This document shows, in pieces, positions 1 through 8,306 of a DNA stretch of 64,000 nt. This stretch comes from Enterobacter chengduensis (lineage in GTDB: Bacteria > Pseudomonadota > Gammaproteobacteria > Enterobacterales > Enterobacteriaceae): the NCBI RefSeq assembly GCF_001984825.2, contig NZ_CP043318.1, positions 124,001-188,000 on the forward strand, in the 5' to 3' direction. A program made the translations under genes and the position numbers. Numbering within the stretch: the stretch's first letter is position 1; the number at the start of each line of letters is the position of its first letter. The notes under the pieces are model-generated. The model saw only the letters and a list, made by a program, of their open reading frames with translations. It had not been told where the DNA came from and did not search any database.

Positions 1-694
1 GACGACGCGGGGCCCACTGGCGACGCAGCGTGATCGCGCGGGCGGCGAGTTCAGGGGTAACGGAAATATCAAATTTCAGGCTGCCCGTTACCGCAAGCTG
101 GTTGCGTTTCAGGCCCAGAGAGATAAAGCGTGCCGCATCTTCTTCATTCTGCGCGGCAATCAGCGTGATCTTGCTGAGCAGGCGGCGCATAAATTTACCC
201 AGCTTGCCGTACCCTTTCGCCGAGCGTTCTGACAGGCGCGCGTTGGCAATCACCAGCGGGATTTTACGGGCATGCAGGGCGGAAATCATGTTCGGCCACA
301 GTTCGGTTTCCATCACAATCACCAGTTTCGGGCGAACGGTATTCAGGAAACGATTCATGGCGCAGGGCAGATCGTAAGGAAGATAGACGTGCTGCACGTC
401 TTTACCGAAAGCGGATAACGCGCGCTCCGAGCCGGTTGGCGTCATGGTGGTGACGGTGATCGGCAGCGACGGGTAGCGGTGACGAAGGGCGCGAACCAGC
501 GGGATCGCCGCCAGCGTTTCACCGACAGAAACGGAATGCAGCAAAATACCGTCCGGTACGACCTTATTGCGGCAGAAGCCATAGCGTTCAGCCCAGCGTT
601 TACGATACGCAGGCGCTTTCCGGCTACGAAGCAATAGTCTCAGCCACACCAGTGGCTGAATGATGTAGAGCAGAGCGGTATACAACAATTCCAA
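1..694 (-). CDS. waaA: 3-deoxy-D-manno-octulosonic acid (Kdo) transferase WaaA, 5' part
   Basis: WaaA (KdtA) adds Kdo residues from CMP-Kdo to lipid IVA on the inner face of the inner membrane, the first step of LPS core assembly. About 231 residues are visible; the C-terminal half is beyond the left edge. The start is TTG at 692-694, giving MELLYTALLYIIQP, which matches the E. coli protein; no ATG fits. Residues 1-24 form the N-terminal membrane anchor, and the HSVSVGE motif near residue 59 carries the conserved catalytic Glu of the GT30 family. It is the last visible gene of the leftward waaQ-wabG-wabH-GT2-waaA unit, 66 bases after the GT2 gene. In Klebsiella waaE and coaD follow. Confidence 0.95.
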   Translation of the reverse strand, partial: MELLYTALLYIIQPLVWLRLLLRSRKAPAYRKRWAERYGFCRNKVVPDGILLHSVSVGETLAAIPLVRALRHRYPSLPITVTTMTPTGSERALSAFGKDVQHVYLPYDLPCAMNRFLNTVRPKLVIVMETELWPNMISALHARKIPLVIANARLSERSAKGYGKLGKFMRRLLSKITLIAAQNEEDAARFISLGLKRNQLAVTGSLKFDISVTPELAARAITLRRQWAPRR

Positions 695-760
695 GCGATT
701 ATCCGTTTTTTTAGTTTCGGCGGGCAAATTCTAAGCATTTAGGCCAGGTAAAGCTATCTC

Positions 761-1750
761 TTATGCCAGATACCGTTTTAAACGGAAATAACGTCGACCC
801 AGCCGCCAGCGCAAACGCGGACTTTTAGCACTTTTCCAGATGAGTTTCCAGATGCCTGTTTCGAAGAACTCTCTAATAATTAATGATTTCTTCTTTTCAT
901 CCTTCATGTTGTCGAAGGTATGAATAATGCCCAGCCCCTCTTTGGCAATTTGCCAGTGGCAGGCAGGGATCCCTTTCACCTTATCCGGGTAGCGCTGATT
1001 GATGGCATCGAGCATCTGCAGGATTTTCATGTAGTGACGCGCGGAGCGAATCAGCGTGTCGTCATTGTCCGGCATATGGGACACCGATGCAGAGTGAATG
1101 TAGTAGTCGTAATAACGTTCACTGGTGTACTGAACCCGCTCAGCCGCGAGCAGGACTTCGGTGGTCCACGGGATATCCTGATGGCGCAGACCCGGTTCGA
1201 AATGGAAGCTGTGTTTACGAATAAAATCGTGACGATAGATATTCAACCAGGTGACGTGAAGGAATTTACGCGAATCCAGCGCCATTTTTAACCACGCAGG
1301 GCCCGTCATGACCCCTGTCGACGCCAGTTTGTCTTCAGGGAAGATCGGCCGTGAGGGTTTCTTGTTATTCTCCCAGACGTAGTTCCCGTTACAGGTGGCG
1401 ACATCCAGATCCTGCGTGACGGCCATATCCAGCAGGCGCTGGTACATGCCGGGTTTAAAGACATCATCAATATCCGGGAAGGAGAGATATTGACCCGTCG
1501 CAACGGCCAGACCGGTATTACGCGCGATGGAGACGCCCTGATTTTGCTGTTCGATTACCTGCATCTGCGGGAGTTTTTCGCGCCAGTTTTCAACGATCTC
1601 CATCGAACGGTCGGTAGAGCCGTCATTGACAATGATGACTTCCATGCTGTCGATGCGTTGATTTACAAGACAGGTAAAAAACTGATCCAGGAAAGCTTCA
1701 CCGTTATAAACGGCAACCACCACGCTTAACAATGGGGCTGAATTTTGCAT
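761..1750 (-). CDS. family 2 glycosyltransferase, candidate WabO-like core galacturonosyltransferase
   Basis: A 329-residue GT-A fold family 2 glycosyltransferase. Seen: the N-terminal SVVVAVYNG strand (residues 9-17), VNDGSTD (41-47) and a PDIDD motif (92-96) that would bind the nucleotide sugar and metal. The frame stays open upstream to 1957, but that part overlaps wabH; ATG at 1748-1750 opens the conserved fold and lies 11 bases after the wabH stop. In the Klebsiella waa cluster the gene at this place, between wabH and waaA, is orf10/wabO, reported to add galacturonic acid to heptose III. The link here rests on position and family only; it could transfer another sugar. Confidence 0.8.
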   Translation of the reverse strand: MQNSAPLLSVVVAVYNGEAFLDQFFTCLVNQRIDSMEVIIVNDGSTDRSMEIVENWREKLPQMQVIEQQNQGVSIARNTGLAVATGQYLSFPDIDDVFKPGMYQRLLDMAVTQDLDVATCNGNYVWENNKKPSRPIFPEDKLASTGVMTGPAWLKMALDSRKFLHVTWLNIYRHDFIRKHSFHFEPGLRHQDIPWTTEVLLAAERVQYTSERYYDYYIHSASVSHMPDNDDTLIRSARHYMKILQMLDAINQRYPDKVKGIPACHWQIAKEGLGIIHTFDNMKDEKKKSLIIREFFETGIWKLIWKSAKSPRLRWRLGRRYFRLKRYLA

Positions 1751-1761
1751 AAGAAACCTGA

Positions 1762-2862
1762 TTATTTTTGATTGTCGACCAGAGCAATATATTGCTGGCA
1801 AATGGCTTTGATACCGAACGACGCGATGGTTGCATCGCCAAGGACCGGCGGGGCGGTATAAATATCCGCCAGCGTTTTTGCCAGTGATTCGTCGTTCAAC
1901 TCTGCCAGCCCGCGCGCTAAGTCTCCGGTAAGGATTTCGGCTGGGCCGCCCGGGCAATTTGTACTGACCGGTGGCGTCTGGCAGATAATGGCTTCAACCA
2001 GCACATTACCAAAACCTTCGCAGTCAGAACTTAACACTAAAAGGCGTGCCCCTTGAATCCAGGGATAGGGGTTGGAATCGAACGGCCGGAAAACCGTTTT
2101 GTTTTCAATACCCAGCTCGGCAGCCAGCTGCTTGAGTTTTTGGATTTGAGCGTCCGATCCGTTGCCCATCATGACCAGCGTTGTGTCAATTTTACTCAGG
2201 GCGAACGCACGCAAAAGGCGGTCGTGGCGTTTGTGCTCATGGAAGCGGCCAACGTGAATAATGTAATCCTTTCCCTGCATTTCAAAGGGTGCGTCCGCCA
2301 GACGCTGAATTTCAGGAATATCAAAAGGATTATGGATAACCGCTTTGCGCCGAAGAGTAAGCGCCAGCGTCTCGGAAAGATCTTTCAATACGGCGCCTGA
2401 GACGGCGACAACGTTTCGGTTTTCGTAGGTATGACGAATTTTAAGGTGTTTAAACCAGCGTGAAAGCCCGCTGCGATGGCGAAGATAGGAGAACGAGAAC
2501 ATGCCATGTACGCAGAACCAGACTTTGTCGCGTTCCAGCGCGCGGCTGTGCGCCACAATGCGGTCTGTTTTATGCAGGTGAGAGAACGCCACGTCAAATT
2601 TGCCGCTGCGCTCAGCCCGCTCAATCGCCCGATCCAGCAGCTGGGCGCGGCGTGGGATCTCCGTCAGCTTCCGCCACGGTTTTTTGCAGGTATCCTGAAC
2701 AACCTGATAATCGATGCCTTCCGGGATGGTGTAGTCGCACACTTTCCGCAGAGAGAAGAGAGAGACCTGATGCCCCATTTCTATTAACCCGCGGGAGAGT
2801 GTAAGAACCGTTTTTTCAGCTCCTCCACCGGGTAAACCATCAATAATCATTAGGATGCGCAT
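1762..2862 (-). CDS. wabH: LPS core N-acetylglucosaminyltransferase WabH
   Basis: A 366-residue family 4 (GT-B) glycosyltransferase. Its N-terminus, MRILMIIDGLPGGGAEK, and the HLHKTDRIV segment resemble Klebsiella WabH as I recall it, which moves GlcNAc from UDP-GlcNAc to the outer-core galacturonic acid; WabN then deacetylates it. The C-terminal domain has HVGRFHEHKR and the EGFGNVLVEA element, the E-x7-E nucleotide-sugar site of this family. It starts 2 bases after the wabG stop, so the two are surely co-transcribed. Action at the cytoplasmic face of the inner membrane is inferred from the family. The exact acceptor has not been shown for this organism. Confidence 0.85.
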   Translation of the reverse strand: MRILMIIDGLPGGGAEKTVLTLSRGLIEMGHQVSLFSLRKVCDYTIPEGIDYQVVQDTCKKPWRKLTEIPRRAQLLDRAIERAERSGKFDVAFSHLHKTDRIVAHSRALERDKVWFCVHGMFSFSYLRHRSGLSRWFKHLKIRHTYENRNVVAVSGAVLKDLSETLALTLRRKAVIHNPFDIPEIQRLADAPFEMQGKDYIIHVGRFHEHKRHDRLLRAFALSKIDTTLVMMGNGSDAQIQKLKQLAAELGIENKTVFRPFDSNPYPWIQGARLLVLSSDCEGFGNVLVEAIICQTPPVSTNCPGGPAEILTGDLARGLAELNDESLAKTLADIYTAPPVLGDATIASFGIKAICQQYIALVDNQK

Positions 2863-2864
2863 TT

Positions 2865-3992
2865 TTAATCCAGTAATTTTTGATAAAGCGAAATAAGCTG
2901 ACTTGACAGTTTTTCAGGGGTGGCGTCTTTCACACGTTCCCGTGCCGCGCGTCCCATATCGTTATTTTTTTCCAGAGAAGGAGTGGCGGATATCGCTTCC
3001 TTCAATGTGTTGATATCAAGTGCGTCACAATAAAATCCGTTCTGGCCCTGCTGAATAAATTCTGCTCCACCGCAACTCTCTGAAGTAATGACGGGCAAGC
3101 CGCAGGCCATCGCTTCAAGAATGACGTTAGGGAAGGGATCATACAGCGTTGGCAACAGTAAACCATCGGACAGCTGATAAAAAGGTAGCGTTTCTTTTTG
3201 CATCCCCAGGAAATGGATTTGCCCTTCGCAGCCAAGTGAACGGGCAAGGTCGCGATAACGGCTTTCTGCTTTATCCTGGCCAACCACAATCAGCCACGCC
3301 GCTGTTCCAGCGATAGCGCGTATGGCGCTCGCCAGGCCTTTTCGTTCAAACCCTGAACCGACAAAACAGAACACCACGGCATCGGCTGGCAAGCCGAACT
3401 GCTGACGCAGCGCGGCACGCTGTGCTTCCTGAGCCGGAACGAAGCGGCTGGAATCAATTGAATTATAAATTACATGTATTTTATTTGCGTCAATATCAAA
3501 GTCTTCGACGATTTCGCGCTTGATCATCTCCGCGTTACAGATGACAGCTTTTAGCTCAGGCGCCTGGTACATTTCTCGTTCGGCATGCATCACGTAGCGG
3601 TGATAGCGATCAACCATCAGCATCTTTGCACGCCACGCGGGTAGAATGCGCGCGCGCTGCAGTAGCCAGCGGCGGTGGACGCCATCGCCTGCGCGATAGA
3701 TGTCGCAACCCGGGATACGCTCATGGCTTTGCACAATATCAAACTGCTGCTGCTGCCACAGCGCGCTCGCGGCCTGTGCAAATCCGCGTTCACGACTGAT
3801 GCGACCCCATTTTTGCGGATTGCAAATGTGAATATGCCAGTCGTCTTGCTTCTCTCCCTGCCACTCACGCGTGATGACGTTGAGTTCAAGGTTCTGATTG
3901 CTCAGGGCCGTGAGGGCGCGCGAAACGAAGCGTTCCGCTCCGCCATCAGGGCGATACTTTTGGCGAACTATCGCCAGGCGATGGGGTTTCAT
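2865..3992 (-). CDS. wabG: LPS core galacturonosyltransferase WabG
   Basis: A 375-residue GT4 enzyme. It resembles Klebsiella WabG (MKPHRLAIVRQKYRPDGGAE, then RISRERGFA and RAGDGVHRRWL) and not E. coli WaaG, which begins with a different N-terminus. WabG adds galacturonic acid to L,D-heptose II, creating the negatively charged core typical of Klebsiella. The second Rossmann domain carries FVGSGFERKG and DPFPNVILEAMACG, with the E-x7-E donor site near residue 290. Its ATG overlaps the waaQ stop by 4 bases and wabH follows after 2 bases. Presence of wabG and wabH in place of waaG/waaO/waaR is the main reason to place this core in the Klebsiella type. Confidence 0.9.
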   Translation of the reverse strand: MKPHRLAIVRQKYRPDGGAERFVSRALTALSNQNLELNVITREWQGEKQDDWHIHICNPQKWGRISRERGFAQAASALWQQQQFDIVQSHERIPGCDIYRAGDGVHRRWLLQRARILPAWRAKMLMVDRYHRYVMHAEREMYQAPELKAVICNAEMIKREIVEDFDIDANKIHVIYNSIDSSRFVPAQEAQRAALRQQFGLPADAVVFCFVGSGFERKGLASAIRAIAGTAAWLIVVGQDKAESRYRDLARSLGCEGQIHFLGMQKETLPFYQLSDGLLLPTLYDPFPNVILEAMACGLPVITSESCGGAEFIQQGQNGFYCDALDINTLKEAISATPSLEKNNDMGRAARERVKDATPEKLSSQLISLYQKLLD

Positions 3993-5059
3993 GACAGATA
4001 TCTCCTCGCGGCGGAGACGACAGCATCAACGGGAATGGCGTCGAGATAGCGTTCTTTCGTTTTAGTATCAATGGCGTCCGGATCGGGCAGCGGGCCGTAG
4101 TCGCCAGCCCAGATGACCTGGCCGTTGACCTGCCATGGAGACCAAAACGTCAGTTTGGAAGGACCAAACAGCGCCACGCAGGGCGTCTGCAGCGCGGCGG
4201 CCATATGCATCGGCACGGAGTCCACGCCAATAAACAGAGAGGCGCGATCGATAAGCGCGGCCAGCTGGCGTAGCGTTAATTGACCCGCCAGCGAGACGAC
4301 GCCGGTCTTCGGCGCGGCAGCGAGAATGCGTTCGATCATTGCCAGCTCCTTTTTATCCGGCCCCGCGGTGAGAACTACCGTATGACCATCCTGCTGCAGC
4401 GCAGTAATAGTCTGCGCCATTTTGTCTTCATCCCAGCATTTGAAGAACCAGCGGGATGTCGGCTGAATCACGATGTAGCGTTCACCCACTCCGTTTTGGA
4501 CCAGTTTTTGATGCGCGCGCTGCCAGTCTTCTTCAGTGTAGGCCATGGTGACGGCGGGCTGCGCCGGGACCGGTAATGGAGACAGAATGGAGAGGTTTTG
4601 CTCAACGGTGTGCAGGGATGGGTGATTCGCAACGGGGACTAATTCACTGTGACAAATACGCCAGAATGCATTGTTGCGTTTGTTAAAGGCAAATCCGAGG
4701 CGAACCGGCGCGCCGGTGAAGCGGGTGACAATCGCGCTACGCCACTGATCCGCAAGGTTAATCACCAGATGATAATGCTGCTTTCTTAACGCCCGCAGCA
4801 GCTGCCACTCTTTTTGAAGATGCTTCAGCGTGCCCAGCTGCTTCCATTTTCGATCGATGCCATAAAGGGTACCGATCGCCGGATGCGCGGCGAGCATATC
4901 GCGCGTTTCTTCATACAGCAGAACATCAATCTGCGCCTGCGGCCATTTTTGACGTAACGAATTAATGACGGGAGTGGTCAGCAACATGTCGCCATGATGG
5001 CGGAGTTTGATAAGTAAAATGCGCAAATCGGGCGTATCAGGTAAGTTATTCATCATCAT
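3989..5059 (-). CDS. waaQ: LPS core heptosyltransferase III WaaQ
   Basis: WaaQ adds the side-branch heptose III to heptose II. The 356-residue protein has the GT9 family layout: RILLIKLRHHGDMLLTTPVI near residue 13, LRQKWPQAQIDVLLYEE, and the C-terminal FIGVDSVPMHMAAALQTPCVALFGPS ADP-heptose binding stretch, split here for reading at FIGVDSVPMHMAAAL. It is the first gene of the leftward waaQ-wabG-wabH-GT2-waaA unit, so its promoter should lie between 5060 and 5209, opposite wabN. I saw no JUMPstart/ops element there, unlike the E. coli waaQ operon. Confidence 0.92.
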   Translation of the reverse strand: MMMNNLPDTPDLRILLIKLRHHGDMLLTTPVINSLRQKWPQAQIDVLLYEETRDMLAAHPAIGTLYGIDRKWKQLGTLKHLQKEWQLLRALRKQHYHLVINLADQWRSAIVTRFTGAPVRLGFAFNKRNNAFWRICHSELVPVANHPSLHTVEQNLSILSPLPVPAQPAVTMAYTEEDWQRAHQKLVQNGVGERYIVIQPTSRWFFKCWDEDKMAQTITALQQDGHTVVLTAGPDKKELAMIERILAAAPKTGVVSLAGQLTLRQLAALIDRASLFIGVDSVPMHMAAALQTPCVALFGPSKLTFWSPWQVNGQVIWAGDYGPLPDPDAIDTKTKERYLDAIPVDAVVSAARRYLS

Positions 5060-5209
5060 CTTATCGGCGTTGTACTGTTGGCAATTCTAATAGACCTGAT
5101 AGCGACTTGCACTCTTTCTCCATAATCTCAGGAATTTCCCGCCAAGGGTTTACTCGGGCTTTGGAGAATGCGTAACATAGCGCTAACTTCCCTGTCTTGC
5201 GGACTCATT

Positions 5210-6166
5210 ATGAAAAAACCAGCGTTTATCATCACGATTGATACTGAGGGCGATAATCTCTGGCAAAATCACCGCGTTATTAAAACGGAAAACGCGCGCT
5301 ATCTTGCGCGGTTCCAGACGCTTTGTGAACGTTTCGGCTTTAAACCCGTGTGGCTGACCAATTACGAGATGGCGGTTGAGCCCGTTTTTATCGAATTCGC
5401 CAGAGACGTGATTGCCCGCGGCCAGGGCGAGGTGGGGATGCATCTCCACGCATGGAATAGCCCACCGGAACACGATCTTACGGGAGACGACTGGCGCTGG
5501 CAGCCTTATTTGATTGAATTTTCGGATGAGGTGATGCGCGAAAAAGTGCTGTTCATGACTCGCCTGCTGGAAGAGACCTTCCAGACCAAAATGCTAAGCC
5601 ACCGTGCCGGTCGTTGGGCATTTGATAGCCGCTACGCCAGGTTACTGATTGAGCTGGGCTATCAGGTTGATTGTTCCGTTACGCCGCGCGTGAACTGGCG
5701 CAACGCGAAGGGTGCACCACAAGGCAATGGTGGAACGAATTATCAGCATTTTCCGGACCACGCTTACTTTATTGATATTAATGATATCTCTCGGGCTGGC
5801 AATAGCCCATTACTGGAAGTGCCGATGAGCATTCAGTATAAACACCCGGCCTGGCTCAACACGGTTAAGCAGGGTTACGATCGTCTGCGCGGTAAATACC
5901 GCTCACCCTCCGTCAACTGGCTGAGGCCGTCCGGTGGCAATGCGGAGCAAATGATTCAGGTCGCACAGCAATGCCTTTCTCAGGGAAATGATTACGTTGA
6001 GTTTATGCTCCATTCGTCGGAATTTATGCCCGGCGGCAGTCCTACGTTTAAGGACGAGGCGGCGATCGAGGGGTTATACCAGGATCTGGAAGCGCTGTTT
6101 AGCTGGTTATCCGACAAGACGGTGGGGATGACGCTGGCGGAGTTTTATCAATACAAGAAAAAATAA
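5210..6166 (+). CDS. wabN: LPS core glucosamine deacetylase WabN (polysaccharide-deacetylase family)
   Basis: A 318-residue protein of the polysaccharide deacetylase fold. Seen: FIITIDTEGD at the N-terminus with the Asp pair of the metal site, GMHLHAWN around residue 80 supplying histidines, and LSHRAGRWAFD near 140. Klebsiella WabN removes the acetyl group from the GlcNAc added by WabH, giving outer-core GlcN. The start chosen is ATG 5210; an upstream ATG at 5168 would add 14 residues that do not look like the family. The gene is transcribed rightward, opposite to all its neighbours, and splits the core cluster into two leftward units. It ends in a strong hairpin shared with waaL. Confidence 0.82.
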   Translation: MKKPAFIITIDTEGDNLWQNHRVIKTENARYLARFQTLCERFGFKPVWLTNYEMAVEPVFIEFARDVIARGQGEVGMHLHAWNSPPEHDLTGDDWRWQPYLIEFSDEVMREKVLFMTRLLEETFQTKMLSHRAGRWAFDSRYARLLIELGYQVDCSVTPRVNWRNAKGAPQGNGGTNYQHFPDHAYFIDINDISRAGNSPLLEVPMSIQYKHPAWLNTVKQGYDRLRGKYRSPSVNWLRPSGGNAEQMIQVAQQCLSQGNDYVEFMLHSSEFMPGGSPTFKDEAAIEGLYQDLEALFSWLSDKTVGMTLAEFYQYKKK

Positions 6167-6188
6167 TGCCCGCCAGGCGGGCATTATT
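6162..6188. terminator. bidirectional terminator between wabN and waaL
   Basis: A 12-bp perfect stem, AATAATGCCCGC (6162-6173) with GCGGGCATTATT (6177-6188), and a 3-base loop. A-rich sequence precedes it and TTATT lies within the arm, so it can stop transcripts from both convergent genes. The left arm overlaps the last codons of wabN. Confidence 0.85.
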
Positions 6189-6190
6189 AG

Positions 6191-7405
6191 TTACTGGTGT
6201 TGTCGGGTTTGTGAAAAGAGTGTACTTAGCGCAAACACGGTGACAAAGAAGATAAGCGCCTCTGAGCTCAACAAAATGACGTCCGTCAGACCATAGAGCA
6301 ATAAAAGAAGCATGGTCGTCAGCAGCAGGCCGTTTCTGTTTTTAAGCGCATAAGCGATCATCGATATATAGAAAAAGAAGAGTACTACCAGCCCGGGGAT
6401 CCCCTGCAGAGAGTATTTTTCAATAAACTCGTTGTGTAGATGGATTTTTAAATATTCGAGTGCTGCAGTGAGATGTGGATGTCCATTTTTCACATATTGC
6501 TGTGTCCATGTTTCACGGCCTTCACTCGACTGCCCTAATGGATGCGCAAGCCCATTCTGAATGCCAACCTCCCACATGGAAAAACGTGCCCCAAGTGAAG
6601 TTGTATCGTACCCTTTTTGATAGCTATCTAATTCAGTTTGCGTTTGCGCTAGCTTAGGAGCAATCAGCGGCTTGTAGCTAACAATAACGATACCCGCCAC
6701 AATGCATAAGAAAATCAGCGTGGATTTAAGATGGATTCTTCTGAAGTGGTAGAGCGTGAGTACAATTGCCAGGAGTAAATATAATCCCATTGCGGCACGT
6801 GTACCCGTTAAAAGAATGATAAAATAAGATATTAATATGGTGAAGCCGGCGACAACATACAATTTTACACTCTTCTGTAGATAAAGGCTGTATACAAACG
6901 CCAGTGACAATACAGAGTATACATAGGCCGACACGGTCGCACGGTTTATGGCCATCTCAATACGTCCCATGCCCTGTGATGCTTGCCATAAACCATAGCC
7001 AGTGGCAAGGACAAATCCTGCACCAGAGGCATACAAGAAATATTTGTGGAAGGATGTTTTATCAATATAAGACTTAAACCGGTCAAGATAGAAAATGAGA
7101 ACACTCGCGAGAATCAATTTTTTACTTGCACCGAGATAACCGTTATAAACGTTCAGTCCTTCGCTATGATATTCATACACCAGATACCAGCCAAGATTAA
7201 GCAACCCAATTAATAAAATCGGTAATGCAATGGTAAATGGACGCACTGTGATTTTTTTATATTCGCATGCTAAGCCGATGATGCTGGCATAAATCGCAAT
7301 ATAGAAAAACTCTCGCTGTTTACCTGAGCTCAGTAACGCCAGCGCAAGCGAAATAAGGCTCAAAAGCAGCGTAAGCTGATAAAGCCGCAGTTTTACTTTT
7401 TCCAT
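6191..7405 (-). CDS. waaL: O-antigen ligase WaaL
   Basis: WaaL joins undecaprenyl-diphosphate-linked O-antigen to the finished lipid A-core at the periplasmic face of the inner membrane. The 404-residue protein has about ten to twelve hydrophobic segments spread through its length (for example LYQLTLLLSLISLALALLSS at the N-terminus and FFYISMIAYAL near the C-terminus) and a large periplasmic loop around residues 270-330 with HPHLTAALEYLKIHLHNEF, holding the conserved Wzy_C/WaaL His region. Such ligases diverge strongly, so the call rests on topology, length and position. Its ATG overlaps the end of the preceding GT2 gene by 13 bases. Base composition is clearly AT-richer than waaC and waaF. 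Confidence 0.88.
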   Translation of the reverse strand: MEKVKLRLYQLTLLLSLISLALALLSSGKQREFFYIAIYASIIGLACEYKKITVRPFTIALPILLIGLLNLGWYLVYEYHSEGLNVYNGYLGASKKLILASVLIFYLDRFKSYIDKTSFHKYFLYASGAGFVLATGYGLWQASQGMGRIEMAINRATVSAYVYSVLSLAFVYSLYLQKSVKLYVVAGFTILISYFIILLTGTRAAMGLYLLLAIVLTLYHFRRIHLKSTLIFLCIVAGIVIVSYKPLIAPKLAQTQTELDSYQKGYDTTSLGARFSMWEVGIQNGLAHPLGQSSEGRETWTQQYVKNGHPHLTAALEYLKIHLHNEFIEKYSLQGIPGLVVLFFFYISMIAYALKNRNGLLLTTMLLLLLYGLTDVILLSSEALIFFVTVFALSTLFSQTRQHQ

Positions 7406-8301
7406 AATGCCTCAATAACCCTTTTTTTGTAGCTGAAACGAACATCGCTGGAGAAGAAAAAAGAGAACGAATAGAGTGCTCTTACCCGCTGTTTAACCAG
7501 TTTGAGTTGTGCATCAGTAAGATGTTGCCGGTGGTTACTGTAAATATCAAACCAGTGACAATTAATGAGATGCCTGAAGGCATGCGGGAACTTTTTTTCC
7601 ATTTCTAATGTGCAATCAACCAGCATGGCGATTTTACCGGCGTCCAGACGACTCGATAAGCTGTCGCCACGTTTGATGTAATAATAGTGTCCCTTCCGCT
7701 GATACACGATTTTACTCGATTGCATCAGCATGCCGGGAAATACGGCGAAATCTTCATAACAGACCATCGAAGGAATCGGGTTATTTACATACAATTTTCG
7801 ATGAATGAATTGCCCAATAAGATGCGCCTGAAAATCTTTGTGCTGCAGGAACCGCTTTATTGCCTCATGTTGTGACAAAGCAACAGGCGAGAACCCCTGC
7901 CAGTCGGCGGTGATTTTTTTGGTGTCGCGAATTTCCAGCAGGCGCGTCAGTAGCATATCAGGGCGCGCTGTTTTGAGAAACGCTATGGCGTCCCGGATGC
8001 TGCCCGGTTTCAATCGGTCATCGCTATCCAGCATGGTAATGTACTCGCCTGACGCCAGCGAGAGGGCGCTGTTTCGAACTTGACCGACGTTACGGTACTC
8101 AACGTATCGGGATTGCACATTCGGAAGCGTTGGCAACCATGCCTCAATAATATCCTCTGTGGAATCATTAGAACTGTCGTTAAAGATAATGATCTCAACA
8201 GCATCCCCCGCATTATCAATCGCGTTTTGCAGGCTTTGTAGCGTTGCGTCAAGCGTATCCTGGGCGTTATGTGCGGCAATAATGATGCTTAGAAAAGCCA
8301 T
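7393..8301 (-). CDS. family 2 glycosyltransferase of the LPS outer core
   Basis: A 302-residue GT2 enzyme. Seen: FLSIIIAAHNAQDTLDATL at residues 3-21, IIIFNDSSNDSTEDI near 38-52, and MLDSDDR near 90, the DxD-type donor site. Sugar and acceptor cannot be read from the sequence. It sits between a GT9 gene and waaL inside one tight leftward unit (5 bases after the GT9 stop, 13-base overlap with waaL), so it most likely builds the part of the outer core that receives O-antigen. The low GC content compared with waaC, waaF and hldD suggests it belongs to a replaceable cassette. Confidence 0.8.
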   Translation of the reverse strand: MAFLSIIIAAHNAQDTLDATLQSLQNAIDNAGDAVEIIIFNDSSNDSTEDIIEAWLPTLPNVQSRYVEYRNVGQVRNSALSLASGEYITMLDSDDRLKPGSIRDAIAFLKTARPDMLLTRLLEIRDTKKITADWQGFSPVALSQHEAIKRFLQHKDFQAHLIGQFIHRKLYVNNPIPSMVCYEDFAVFPGMLMQSSKIVYQRKGHYYYIKRGDSLSSRLDAGKIAMLVDCTLEMEKKFPHAFRHLINCHWFDIYSNHRQHLTDAQLKLVKQRVRALYSFSFFFSSDVRFSYKKRVIEALWKK

Positions 8302-8306
8302 AACAA

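Noticed and set aside
5060..5209. JUMPstart/ops element before waaQ, as in E. coli
   Set aside because: No GGCGGTAG or its complement was found in this region.
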